From Salifodinibacter halophilus (GTDB lineage: Bacteria; Pseudomonadota; Gammaproteobacteria; Nevskiales; Salinisphaeraceae): a stretch of 64,000 nucleotides of DNA. Shown piece by piece: positions 9,974 through 18,669 of this stretch. The notes below the pieces were generated by a model. The model was not told the DNA's origin and ran no database searches. It saw only the letters and a program-made list of their open reading frames with translations. The stretch covers positions 806,001 to 870,000 of the forward strand of contig JABEEB010000001.1 in assembly GCA_012999515.1 (NCBI GenBank), written 5' to 3'. Numbering within the stretch: the stretch's first letter is position 1; each line of letters begins with the position of its first letter. The position numbers and the translations under genes were made by a program.

Positions 9974-10846
9974 TTATGACTGGCCCGCTAGCTTGTCCTG
10001 CGTGCGGTACTCGAAGTCGCTGGCGTCGTGGCGCTCGGGCAACTGATCTTCTGGCTCACCCCACACACGATTGACTATGCGGCCACGCTTAACGGCCGGG
10101 CGAGCATCGATCTCACTGGCCCAACGCCGCACATTCTCGTAAGTCTGAACCTGTAGGAAGTCCCCAGCTCCATAGAGCCGGCCAAGCGCGAGCGCGCCAT
10201 ACCAGGGCCAAGTCGCGATATCGGCAATCGTGTAATGATCGCCGGCGAGATAGCGCGTCTCGGCCAGGCGCTTATCGAGCACATCAAGCTGACGTTTTGT
10301 CTCCATCGTGAACCGGTCGATTGCGTACGGCACGGTTTCCGGCGCGTAGTAGTAAAAATGCCCAAAGCCGCCGCCAAGAAACGGGGCGCTGCCCATCTGC
10401 CAAAACAACCAGTTCAGAGCTTCGGTACGCACCGATATATCGCTCGGCAAAAACGCACCGAATTTTTCGGCCAGATACATCAGAATCGCCCCGGATTCGA
10501 AGATTCGCGTCGGCGACGATGTCGTGTGATCAGTTAGCGCGGGGATCTTGGAATTGGGATTGACCGCCACGAAGCCACTAGCAAACTGATCGCCATCACC
10601 GATCCGAATCGGCCAGGCGTCGTATTCCGCGTCGCTGTAGCCACGTTCGAGTAATTCCTCGAACATAACCGTGGCTTTGACCCCATTAGGTGTCGCCAGT
10701 GAATAGAGTTGAAATGCGTGCTGCCCCACCGGTAACGCCTGGTCAAAACGGGCGCCGGCGTAAGGTCGGTTGATACCGGCGAACTGGCCACCGTTTTGCT
10801 GTTCCCAGGCCCAGACTGCAGGCAATGTATTCTCAGAATCGCTCAT
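9974..10846 (-). CDS. yghU: Glutathione S-transferase-like disulfide-bond oxidoreductase (YghU/Nu class)
   Basis: This 290-residue protein has the YghU-type long N-terminal extension (residues 1-45, including the GGQFAGINRPYAGARF region). A thioredoxin-fold GST domain follows, with VNPNSKIPALTD and ESGAILMYLAEKFG, then an all-helical C-terminal domain. In E. coli YghU binds two glutathione molecules and reduces disulfides rather than acting as a classic transferase. It is cytosolic. It is monocistronic, about 130 bases from the next gene. The length matches YghU (288 aa). Confidence 0.93.
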   Translation of the reverse strand: MSDSENTLPAVWAWEQQNGGQFAGINRPYAGARFDQALPVGQHAFQLYSLATPNGVKATVMFEELLERGYSDAEYDAWPIRIGDGDQFASGFVAVNPNSKIPALTDHTTSSPTRIFESGAILMYLAEKFGAFLPSDISVRTEALNWLFWQMGSAPFLGGGFGHFYYYAPETVPYAIDRFTMETKRQLDVLDKRLAETRYLAGDHYTIADIATWPWYGALALGRLYGAGDFLQVQTYENVRRWASEIDARPAVKRGRIVNRVWGEPEDQLPERHDASDFEYRTQDKLAGQS

Positions 10847-11046
10847 AGCTTACGGCCTAGTTGATGTTCGAATCGTCACGCGCCATCTAGTCTGGCCGGC
10901 GAAACATCATTCATATGGAGCGGATGATGGGCACGACACAGCCAGGGACAAGCTTTGGATAACCACTGATTGTTCGAGACACCACCGCAACCGTGCAACG
11001 AAACGATTGCCGCACGCGATTTGCCGCGATACAGTTGGTGCGCACA

Positions 11047-11122
11047 GCGGTGGTAGCTCAGTTGGTAGAGCGCGACCCTCCCACGGTCGAAGTCGCGGGT
11101 TCGAATCCCGTCCGCCGCTCCA
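11047..11122 (+). tRNA. tRNA-Gly (anticodon CCC), CCA encoded
   Basis: A 76-base cloverleaf can be drawn. The acceptor stem is GCGGTGG with CCGCCGC (one G-U pair), the D-arm GCTC/GAGC, the anticodon stem CGACC/GGTCG with loop CTCCCAC giving anticodon CCC, and the T-arm has loop TTCGAAT. The discriminator is T and the genomic CCA is at 11120-11122. It lies in the 415-base gap between yghU and the lipoprotein gene. The remaining sequence there (10847-11046 and 11123-11261) shows no gene I can support. Confidence 0.96.
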
Positions 11123-11261
11123 ACCACACTCCTGACGTTTATTACAACGCTTAGGTTAAAACGGCTTGCGCGCCGATAGATTCGCCCACTATCTCGGCGC
11201 TGACACAGCGCTAAAACCATCCGGCACGTCAATACAACCATCCGTTGGGTGATTGGTTAGC

Positions 11262-11801
11262 TCATCGCCCGCTTGCCAACAGCCCCTTGTTCTCGAGGCC
11301 ATTGACCAGTTTGCTGGCCAGCGCCATGCGGATTGCTCGGGCGTTTGTCGCCGTGTGCGTCGGCACGGTGATTGCAAACCGGGCAGCAACCGCTTCGGTA
11401 CTATTGTCGAAGACCGTTATGCGGAACCGCTGGGCGTTCGTACCGAGTTGCCGAACCGCCGAACTTTGGGCATGAGGAGCCAGCTCGATCTCGATTGTAG
11501 CTCCAGCGCTGCTTTGACGGCTGACTTGATGGCGGCGCTGCGCGCTTTCCGGGCGCGTCGGTGGCAGAACTTCGAGCATCGTCGTACACGTATGCCCTGT
11601 GGCTCGTAGTCGGTTACAAACCGCACGCTCGTAATGGGCTTCGAGCGCTGTGTCCTTAAACGCTGCATAGCTTAAAAACCAGTCATACTGGTTGCCCTGA
11701 TAGACGGGGTCGACATAACCCACGGTATGGGTCGCCGCACAACCGGCCAGCGCTGCGGTGGTACCCAGCAAGGTTATTATTCGAGGCAAAAACTGTCTCA
11801 T
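11262..11801 (-). CDS. Putative outer-membrane or periplasmic lipoprotein, function unknown
   Basis: This 179-residue protein starts with a lipoprotein signal: a basic N-terminus, the hydrophobic stretch ITLLGTTAALAG and a lipobox LAGC with the lipidated cysteine at 21. The mature part has paired cysteines in CNRLRATGHTC and a C-terminal alpha/beta-like region. I do not recognise a named family; it resembles small DUF4136-like envelope lipoproteins only in general layout. Residue +2 is alanine, so outer-membrane sorting is expected. It lies between the tRNA and the arsA-like gene on the same strand as the latter. Confidence 0.7.
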   Translation of the reverse strand: MRQFLPRIITLLGTTAALAGCAATHTVGYVDPVYQGNQYDWFLSYAAFKDTALEAHYERAVCNRLRATGHTCTTMLEVLPPTRPESAQRRHQVSRQSSAGATIEIELAPHAQSSAVRQLGTNAQRFRITVFDNSTEAVAARFAITVPTHTATNARAIRMALASKLVNGLENKGLLASGR

Positions 11802-11837
11802 ATCAACTCTAAAAACGCGGTTTAGCTGATGGTCGCT

Positions 11838-12857
11838 CTAGCCACTGGAAACGCCTCGGCTCAGATATGATGCGTGTGTCGCTGTAACCTGATCGATGAT
11901 CGGCTGGAGCGCTGCGCGCCCGACGATATCGTGTGCGGCCTGTGCGATCTCGACATGCTCGAACGTTGCAAAACGCTGTCGTATTTCGGCCAGATAGCCA
12001 CGTTGATCGGCGGCACGGGCGGCCACAAATTCACTATCGCTATCGGCTGGCCAGAGGCGGTTAATATATAACCGCCCGATCGGCACTTGGGTCTCGCGAA
12101 GCTGCGCGATCACGCGCTCGGTCTCCTCAATCGGCAGACGTTCGGCTAACAGGACCGGCTCGAAAACAGCGTCATCGTGAAGTTTCTGGCGCGCTGTGCT
12201 GAACCGTTCGGCCCGTTGACGCAGGCGTGTTAGCACACGGTCGTCGCGTTCCGTATCCTGCACGCCAGCCATCGTCCGCCACATCTGCCGCAGTCGATTG
12301 ACCTTCCGGCGCTGTTGTTGCAAGCCCTCGATCCAGGCACCAAGCATCGATGGCAACGTCAACAAGCGGAGCGTGTGACCGCTCGGTGCCGTGTCGAAAA
12401 CGATGCGGTCGTAGTGTGCCGGGCACCAGGTCATGACGTGCGTAAAGCGATCGAACAGCGCCGACTCAACCGTGCCCGGGGCATCGGCCGCCAGTTTTAG
12501 CTGTCGTTCAAGCGCTGGCTGAACCTCTTTCGAGACCGCAGCCCGGGCATCTTCACGGATGCCTTCGATATACGCCTCGGCGTCAGCCTGCGGATCAATC
12601 TCCATGGCCCAGAGATTGGGCTCAGCTAGTGTCGGTTCGGCGCCAAGGTTCGCCTCCAGCACATCAGCGACTGAGTGCGCGGGATCGGTCGAGACCAGCA
12701 ATGTACGTTCGCCGGCCGCTGCCAGTGCGCTGGCGCGTGCGGCAGCCAAGGTCGTTTTGCCGACGCCCCCCTTACCACCGAGTAGAATCAGGCGCGCAGT
12801 CGTCTCGTGGTCGTGATCCACGCGTCCGGGCGCGCTTTGATCGATTGGCTCGATCAA
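11838..12857 (-). CDS. ArsA/GET3-family ATPase
   Basis: This 339-residue cytosolic P-loop ATPase has the deviant Walker A motif GGKGGVGKTT (residues 28-37), a switch I-like LLVSTDPAHSVADVLEANLG, and the family signature FDTAPSGHTLRLLTLPSMLGAWIEG. It is a single-domain form, half the length of ArsA from arsenic operons, and no arsB, arsC or arsR is near, so arsenite export is unlikely. Its start overlaps by four bases the stop of the small cory-CC-star gene upstream (ATGA at 12854-12857). The two proteins are therefore probably a functional pair. The client is unknown. Confidence 0.88.
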   Translation of the reverse strand: MIEPIDQSAPGRVDHDHETTARLILLGGKGGVGKTTLAAARASALAAAGERTLLVSTDPAHSVADVLEANLGAEPTLAEPNLWAMEIDPQADAEAYIEGIREDARAAVSKEVQPALERQLKLAADAPGTVESALFDRFTHVMTWCPAHYDRIVFDTAPSGHTLRLLTLPSMLGAWIEGLQQQRRKVNRLRQMWRTMAGVQDTERDDRVLTRLRQRAERFSTARQKLHDDAVFEPVLLAERLPIEETERVIAQLRETQVPIGRLYINRLWPADSDSEFVAARAADQRGYLAEIRQRFATFEHVEIAQAAHDIVGRAALQPIIDQVTATHASYLSRGVSSG

Positions 12858-13126
12858 CAGCAGACACCGGCTTCCGGAAACGTTTCCATCCCCATCCGCT
12901 GGTGCCAGTCGTGGAAGGCTTCGATCAGGTCCGGATACAACTCGAGCGCGAAATAATCCGCGGGCCCTTGAACACCGAGCGCCTCCAAAAACAGAAGCGC
13001 GACCAGCACATCTTCCTCGCGGCGGGCTTCACGGGCAACACCCGCCCGCCAGGGTACGAGAAACAGCTCGTCGTGATAGGCGGACAATCGCCGCCACGCA
13101 GTCTTTAGCGATTGAAAATCAATCAC
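12854..13126 (-). CDS. cory-CC-star-type small protein
   Basis: A 90-residue protein ending in two cysteines directly before the stop (FPEAGVCC*). Families of this kind, called cory-CC-star in protein-family naming, are encoded next to ArsA-type ATPases. The body is mostly helical with acidic and aromatic residues (YFALELYPDLIEAFHDWHQRMGM). The terminal CC could bind metal, carry a modification, or present the C-terminus to the ATPase; this is inference. Its stop overlaps the ATPase start, so the two are translationally coupled. Confidence 0.75.
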   Translation of the reverse strand: MIDFQSLKTAWRRLSAYHDELFLVPWRAGVAREARREEDVLVALLFLEALGVQGPADYFALELYPDLIEAFHDWHQRMGMETFPEAGVCC

Positions 13127-13211
13127 ACGCGGTCACAACACCATTCAGCCCGGCATGCTCAGAGGCCAAAATAGCATCTCAATCGCCACGGCGTTGTGCG
13201 TGTCACCGGCC

Positions 13212-13329
13212 CGATTATCGCGCCGCGCCAGCACGGTGCCGATAATCGTCCGGGCCGCCGGCCGCCAGACAATAGCTGAGCCACCAACACAATAGCGCTA
13301 GGCGCACCGGCTACAGCAGCAGCCGGTGC
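13212..13329. terminator. Two stem-loops in the cstA / cory-CC-star gap
   Basis: The 240-base gap holds two inverted repeats. One is CGATTATCG (13212-13220) with CGATAATCG (13240-13248), loop 19 bases. The other is a 9-bp stem GCACCGGCT/AGCCGGTGC (13304-13312, 13321-13329). The second lies 38 bases past the cstA stop on the minus strand and may end that transcript. Neither has a clear T-tract. Confidence 0.4.
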
Positions 13330-13366
13330 ATGAAGCTCGCATCAGCCACGGGTACCCTGCCGACAT

Positions 13367-15088
13367 CTACTTTGCATCGGTCTCAGGTGCACGAGCCCGC
13401 GCGCGTTCACGATTAACCGCTGTTATCGCTTCAATCACCAGCCAGACCGATAGCGCGAGGATGGCAGCATCCATGAACAACAATAGCCAGCTGCCCTGCG
13501 CTATGAAATCGCCCAGATTCAGCACCAGCGCATAGACGGTCATCAACAATAGAAAGACCAAGGGCACGAGCGCAGCCAACGGGTTGCGCCCGCGTGCCAT
13601 GATCCAGACACCGATGACCGCCAGCGCCAGTCCGGCCGTCAATTGATTAGTTGTGCCGAAAAGCGTCCATAGGTGACCAAAGGCATACCCTTTGCCACCA
13701 CCACCCGGTATCAATGCCAACGCCAGCGGAATGGCCACGGCTAATGTGGTCAGCACGTTGATTCGGCCGGATAGGGCACGAATACCAGCGAGTTCAACGA
13801 TTTCTTCGAGAATGTAACGTTGCAGGCGAATGCCGGTATCCATCGTCGTGCCCGCAAAGGTCACGGTCACGACCACGGCGAATGTGGCGCCGACCGAGGC
13901 CGGGAGGCCGAGATTGGCAATGAAGTGGCCCACACCGGTTACAAAATGCCCGACCGCACCGCCGGAGGCCGCACCCCAGCCGCTATAGGCGCTGGTCCAC
14001 TCGCCGGCGCTACCAAGGCCAGCGGTACACGCCAGAATCGCGGCTAAAGCCAGGCTACCTTCACCGAGTGCGCCGCCATAACCAACCAGTCGCGCATCCG
14101 TCTCCTTGGCCAACTGGCGCGATGTGGTGCCAGACGCAACCAAGCAGTGGAAACCCGAAATCGCGCCACAGGCGATCGTGATGAACAAAAATGGGAACCA
14201 ATGCGGCGCGCTCGCGGCCACGTTCGCATTGACCGCTGGCGCGGTAATTTGCTCCCAGCCGATCAACACACCGAGAAAGATCGCCGACAGCGCGACCAAC
14301 AGCTGCTGACCGTTGATGTAGTCGCGTGGCTGCAGCAGCACCCAGACCGGCAAGCGCGACGCGATCCAAGTGTAGGCAAAAATCAACAGCATCCAGGTCG
14401 TGCGACCCGATAAACCGATGGCATTGGCTAGGCCGTCGATATGGACCGGATACGCCTGCCCGAGCGGAATCGAGGCATATAACAGCAGCAGGCCGATGAT
14501 CGACGGGATCAGAATGGCACGTCCCATGCGATACGCCCACTGACCAATGAATATCGCGATGGGAATCACCACGATCGTTGGAATCACCGCACCTGGATGT
14601 GACTGAAACAGAATGGCGATCACCGCGCCGAACACGGCATTCACGAGCGTCAGCAAAAAGAATATGATGATTAAAAACAGCGTGCTGGCGCGTGGGGTCA
14701 CGACCTTGCCAGCCAACGTGCCGATGTTCTGACCACGGTTGCGTACCGAGACCACGAGCGATCCGAAATCATGCACACCGGCGGCGAACAGCGAACCGAG
14801 AACCACCCAGGCCAGTGCCGGCAGCCATCCCCAGTACACAGCGATTGCTGGCCCCACAATCGGTGCGGCGCCGGCGACCGACGTGAAGTGGTGTCCTAGC
14901 AGGACGCTTTTAGGCGTCGGCACATAATCGACGCCGTCGCGTTGCGCGTTGGCTGGTGTCTCAAAATCCGGGTCCAGCGCATAAATCCGCTTGGCCAGAT
15001 AGCTTGAATAGAAACGGTAACCGAGAAAGAACACGGCGAGCACGATGACGACGAGAACGAATGCGGGCATATAACCGGACAACGGCAA
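13367..15088 (-). CDS. cstA: Carbon starvation CstA-family transporter
   Basis: This 573-residue polytopic membrane protein belongs to the CstA family of peptide and pyruvate transporters. Characteristic segments are GHHFTSVAGAAPIVGPAIAVYWGWLPA near residue 65 and onwards, FGSLVVSVRNRGQNIG, FHCLVASGTTSRQLAKE, and VTFAGTTMDTGIRLQRYILEE in the second half. It is the short form; E. coli CstA and BtsT exceed 700 residues. About 14-16 membrane helices are expected. The start could be 15088 or the in-frame ATG at 15070. It is divergent from dinB with 108 bases between. The substrate is not determinable here. Confidence 0.92.
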   Translation of the reverse strand: MPLSGYMPAFVLVVIVLAVFFLGYRFYSSYLAKRIYALDPDFETPANAQRDGVDYVPTPKSVLLGHHFTSVAGAAPIVGPAIAVYWGWLPALAWVVLGSLFAAGVHDFGSLVVSVRNRGQNIGTLAGKVVTPRASTLFLIIIFFLLTLVNAVFGAVIAILFQSHPGAVIPTIVVIPIAIFIGQWAYRMGRAILIPSIIGLLLLYASIPLGQAYPVHIDGLANAIGLSGRTTWMLLIFAYTWIASRLPVWVLLQPRDYINGQQLLVALSAIFLGVLIGWEQITAPAVNANVAASAPHWFPFLFITIACGAISGFHCLVASGTTSRQLAKETDARLVGYGGALGEGSLALAAILACTAGLGSAGEWTSAYSGWGAASGGAVGHFVTGVGHFIANLGLPASVGATFAVVVTVTFAGTTMDTGIRLQRYILEEIVELAGIRALSGRINVLTTLAVAIPLALALIPGGGGKGYAFGHLWTLFGTTNQLTAGLALAVIGVWIMARGRNPLAALVPLVFLLLMTVYALVLNLGDFIAQGSWLLLFMDAAILALSVWLVIEAITAVNRERARARAPETDAK

Positions 15089-15196
15089 CGATGAACGCTA
15101 GGCAATCTAGCAGTGGCCCCACAAGCTCACAACATGAATCGGGGGGTCTATTGGTCTTAAACGCGATACGCCACCCCACCGACGCAGGTCGCCATT

Positions 15197-16285
15197 GTGA
15201 GTGACGAGGCGCCACGCCGTATCATTCATGTCGATATGGACGCGTTCTATGCTTCGGTCGAGCAACGCGACGATCCGACCCTGCAAGGACGGCCCATGGT
15301 CGTTGCCAATCGCAGCCCGCGCGCCGTCGTCACGGCAGCGAGTTACGAGGCCCGCGAATACGGCATCCGCTCAGCCATGCCGGCGATGCGGGCAGCCAAC
15401 CTATGCCCACATGCGGTATTCGCACCGCCGGATTTCGCGCGCTACCGCGCGGTCTCGCGCCAGATACAGGCGATCTTCGCGCGCTTCACCCCGGTCATCC
15501 AACCACTATCGCTCGACGAGGCCTATCTCGATGTCAGTGCAGTGCTCGCGTCCGGAGACACCGCCACTGCAGCCGCCCGACGCATCCGGCAAGCGATCGC
15601 GGACGAAACCAACTTAACGGCCTCAGCCGGCATCGCGCCGAACAAGTTCGTCGCCAAAATAGCCTCTGACTGGCGCAAACCCAATGGCCAGCACGTTGTG
15701 CCGCCAGCGCGTGTCCAATCGTTTTTAGCGCCTTTGCCAGTCGGCAAAATACCGGGGGTCGGCCCCGCCATGCGGGCAAAACTGGCCGATATGAACATTG
15801 CCACGATCACCGATCTGCGAACGTTCGATGAAACCACCCTCGCGACCCGGTTCGGGCGCTGGGGGTCGCGGCTCTATGAACTCGCGCGTGGTCACGACGA
15901 GCGTCCAGTCGAGTCACAGCGCCCGACCGCGCAGATCTCGTCGGAAGACACACTGGCCCAAGACACACGACTCGAGGATTTGGCGCCCCTGATCCGAGAG
16001 CTATCCGACAAAGTCTGGGCGCGCTACTATCGCAAGAATCCTGGCGTGGCACGAACCGTAACGCTCAAGCTAAAAACCGCGGATTTCGAGATCCTGACCC
16101 GCGCGTACACGCCCAGCACACCCCCTGAATCTGCTGCCTCGCTGGCCGCCATCGGCTGCAATCTACGACAACGCGTCGACAAACCCGCCCACACCAAATA
16201 CCGCCTCGTCGGTATTGGTCTGTCCGGATTCATCGATGCCAATACATTCCCGCGACAAACAACCCTTTTTGACGACAACGTCTAA
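15197..16285 (+). CDS. dinB: DNA polymerase IV
   Basis: A 362-residue Y-family translesion polymerase. The palm-domain catalytic motifs are HVDMDAFYASVEQRDDP (first metal aspartates) and PLSLDEAYLDVS (catalytic SLDE). The thumb helix-hairpin-helix is at PVGKIPGVGPAMRAKL, followed by the little-finger domain. It ends FDDNV and lacks the usual long beta-clamp-binding tail, but RQTTLFDD near the end resembles a clamp motif (Q-x-x-L-F). The start is GTG at 15197. I saw no LexA-type box upstream. Confidence 0.96.
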   Translation: MSDEAPRRIIHVDMDAFYASVEQRDDPTLQGRPMVVANRSPRAVVTAASYEAREYGIRSAMPAMRAANLCPHAVFAPPDFARYRAVSRQIQAIFARFTPVIQPLSLDEAYLDVSAVLASGDTATAAARRIRQAIADETNLTASAGIAPNKFVAKIASDWRKPNGQHVVPPARVQSFLAPLPVGKIPGVGPAMRAKLADMNIATITDLRTFDETTLATRFGRWGSRLYELARGHDERPVESQRPTAQISSEDTLAQDTRLEDLAPLIRELSDKVWARYYRKNPGVARTVTLKLKTADFEILTRAYTPSTPPESAASLAAIGCNLRQRVDKPAHTKYRLVGIGLSGFIDANTFPRQTTLFDDNV

Positions 16286-16315
16286 GCACTTAGTGCTCAT
16301 CACATGCCAACGTTT

Positions 16316-16489
16316 GCCACTGGCCGGACACCGTTTTGCATGCACAGAAAAACGCCAACAACAAAGTTTTGGCGGCGCGTAGCTGCGACTAAAGTCGAAT
16401 CAACACACGACTTATAAGTGATAACTTCTGCGCACACATAATAAGAAAGCACCATGAGTGATGCTGATGACGAGAGCCCTTGCTAACGG
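16316..16489 (+). pseudogene. 5' remnant of a satP paralogue with its upstream region
   Basis: This stretch aligns by eye with 30044-30210, the leader and first codons of the intact satP. Shared blocks include the gccac start, the AAAGT/TCAAC/AAGTG series and ATGxxxGATGCTGATxAC at the start codon (ATG at 16454, against 30176). After about ten codons the reading hits a stop, and homology ends two bases before repeat copy A. It encodes nothing useful now. It looks like the stump of an older satP copy, truncated when the neighbouring repeat or segment arrived. Divergence is substantial, so it is not a recent duplication. Confidence 0.6.
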
Positions 16490-16491
16490 CG

Positions 16492-16884
16492 GTCTCAATG
16501 AGCAGGCGCAACACCTGACCCACCGGATAGGTTGTTGCCATGGACCATTGTTCCCGTCACTCGACACGAGTTCTCACCACACGGCCAGCCCCATCAAAGG
16601 CTATGACCCCAGTCCGGCGGACTACCGAGCCCGTTTAACGCATCAGCAATCTCGTCAGCGTTCCAAACTGACCCCGGGCGGAGAGCTGTGGGACGCGGTG
16701 GCACCCCGGCACAAGTACTGGATACCTAACAAATCATCTGTGCACGAAAGCGCCTGTCGCCCAACGACTCTCGTCGTCAGGCCTCGCACGCGGTCATCGC
16801 AAGACACTGGACTGGCGATCACTTCTAGAAGTCTAGACCGAAGTTCCCAAGCAAGCTGTCACCGGGGCCCGCCCCTCCTTCAAT
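16492..16884. repeat. Degenerate direct repeat, copy A (left edge of accessory segment)
   Basis: The left part (GTCTCAATGAG to about 16660) matches copy B at 25231 onwards, including shared CATTGTTCCCGTCAC-like blocks (CCATTGTTCCCGTCAC here). The right part (16745-16884) matches copy C at 29900-30029, including AGTCTAGACCGAAG against AGTCGAGACCGAAG and a final CTTCAAT. Read on the minus strand, the right part of A and C share a short conserved reading (GDSL, then FGLDF), which suggests decayed coding sequence from a mobile element. I cannot name the element. The forward ORF across it is not supported. The bases 16885-17014 show no gene. Confidence 0.6.
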
Positions 16885-17014
16885 AATGCGGCGGTGTCGA
16901 CGCCGGACTGGATGCCCAACTCGCCTCCAATGCCAGCCTCGGCCCATCTCCCGTCACCTCCACCTCTTGCTTTCAAAGGTCAGTCGACTGACAACAATGT
17001 CCAGGGAGACATCC

Positions 17015-18598
17015 ATGTTTCACAAACGTACTCTCCTGGCGGGCGCCATCGCGCTTGCCGCCGCCCTTATGACAACGCCCGTCTGGGCGAAGACGCTCGA
17101 CATGGGCGTCACCGGCGAACTCGCCTCCTTCGATACCTCCCAGGTATCCGGCGGGATCTGGGAATCCCAAATCCTGATGGATGTCTACGAGGGCCTGGTC
17201 AAGAAGGCCCCGGACGGCGAGGTTCTGCCCGGCATGGCAGCTTCCTGGGATGTGTCCGACGACGGCAAGACCTATACCTTCCACATCCGCGAGGACGCCG
17301 CCTGGTCCGATGGCAAACCCGTCACCGCCGAGGATTTCGTGTTCGGTTGGCAACATATGCTCGACCCAAAGAGCGCCTCCAAATACGCCTACCTCCTCTA
17401 TCCGGTCGTCAACGCCGAAGCGGTCAATACCGGTGAAAAACCCTTGGATGCCTTGGGCGTGACCTCCCTCGACAACGGCCGCACCTTCCAGGTCGAACTC
17501 ACAACGCCCACGCCCTATTTCATCCAGCTGCTAACCCACTACACCGCCTATCCCGTCCCCAAACACACCATCGAGAAATACGGAAAAGATTGGGTCAAGC
17601 TCGACAACATCGTGACTAACGGCGCCTTCACCCCCAAGGAGTGGATTTCGCAGTCGCGCATCAGCGTGCGCCGCAATCCCGAATACTACGATGCCGACGA
17701 GGTCGCGCTGGACGGAGTCAACTACTACACGGTCGAGGACCGCAACGCCGGCGTCTCGCGCTTCCGCTCCGGCGAGCTGGACATCATGCGCGAGTATCCT
17801 TCCAGCATGTACGGCATGCTGCAGGAGGAACTGCCCGACGCCACCCACATGGCGCCCTACCTGGGCAGCTACTACTACGTCTTCAACCACCGCGAGGGCC
17901 ACCCGACCGCCGACCCGAAGGTGCGCGAGGCACTAAGCCTCGTCGCGCGCCGCAAAGTGCTCGCCGAGAAGATCATGGCCGACACCTTCCTGCCGTCGCG
18001 CTCCTTCGTGCCCAAAGGCATCCACCATTACGACGCCCAGAAGATGCCGCTGGAAGGCAGCATGGACGAGCGCATGAAACGCGCCAAGCAACTGCTCGCC
18101 GAGGCCGGTTATGGGCCCGACAAGCCGCTGCAACTGCGCCTGCGCTACAACACCAACGACGAGCACAAGAAAATCGCCGTCGCCCTGGCCGCCATGTGGC
18201 GTCCGCTGGGCGTCGAGATCGAGATGATCAACTCGGAAGCCACGGTGCACTACCAATCCATCGCCGAGGGTGACTTCGACATCGCCCGGGCCGGGTGGAT
18301 CGCCGATTACAACGACGCCGAGAACTTCCTCAGCCTGCTGCGCACCGAGGTCGGCAACAACTACGGCGCCTATTCCAATCCCGAGTTCGACGAGCTGACA
18401 GACCAGGCTGCCCAAACCGCCGACGCCGACGAGCGCGAGGCCTTGCTCGAGCAGGCCGAACAGGTCGCCCTGAACGACCACGCGATCCTGCCGCTGCTCA
18501 ATTACGTGTCGCGCAACCTGGTCAACCCGGCCATCCGCGGCTGGGAAGACAATCTCACAGATGACCATCCCTCGCGCTGGATCTCGTTCGAGCAGTGA
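17015..18598 (+). CDS. Peptide ABC transporter substrate-binding protein (OppA-like), first copy
   Basis: A 527-residue periplasmic SBP_bac_5 family protein. A Sec signal peptide (FHKRTLLAGAIALAAALMTT, cleavage near PVWA-KT) precedes the mature domain. Family regions include YEGLVKKAPDGEVLPGMAASW, the repeated FHIREDAAWSDGKPVTAEDF, and RYNTNDEHKKIAVALAAMW near the C-terminal lobe. The frame stays open 43 codons upstream. The start at 17015 is chosen because AGGGAG sits at 17003-17008 and a signal peptide begins there. The ligand is probably an oligopeptide. It is followed by a paralogue 71 bases on, then permeases and ATPase, evidently one operon. Confidence 0.93.
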   Translation: MFHKRTLLAGAIALAAALMTTPVWAKTLDMGVTGELASFDTSQVSGGIWESQILMDVYEGLVKKAPDGEVLPGMAASWDVSDDGKTYTFHIREDAAWSDGKPVTAEDFVFGWQHMLDPKSASKYAYLLYPVVNAEAVNTGEKPLDALGVTSLDNGRTFQVELTTPTPYFIQLLTHYTAYPVPKHTIEKYGKDWVKLDNIVTNGAFTPKEWISQSRISVRRNPEYYDADEVALDGVNYYTVEDRNAGVSRFRSGELDIMREYPSSMYGMLQEELPDATHMAPYLGSYYYVFNHREGHPTADPKVREALSLVARRKVLAEKIMADTFLPSRSFVPKGIHHYDAQKMPLEGSMDERMKRAKQLLAEAGYGPDKPLQLRLRYNTNDEHKKIAVALAAMWRPLGVEIEMINSEATVHYQSIAEGDFDIARAGWIADYNDAENFLSLLRTEVGNNYGAYSNPEFDELTDQAAQTADADEREALLEQAEQVALNDHAILPLLNYVSRNLVNPAIRGWEDNLTDDHPSRWISFEQ

Positions 18599-18669
18599 TT
18601 ACCCGGTCGTGAACGGCGTGCTCCCCAGAGCGCGCCATACCGTCAACGTTTTCTCGTAAAGGAATGCCC

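Noticed and set aside
10876-11241. 121-codon minus-strand ORF over the tRNA
   Set aside because: It is antisense to tRNA-Gly, and its translation of the tRNA complement is a common spurious ORF.
11838-12857. Arsenite efflux ATPase
   Set aside because: It has a single ATPase domain, no arsB/arsR/arsD neighbours, and a cory-CC-star partner instead.
16458-16886. 142-codon plus-strand ORF before the peptide transporter
   Set aside because: It covers repeat copy A, has no domain and no suitable start signal, and the corresponding frame is not open in copies B or C.
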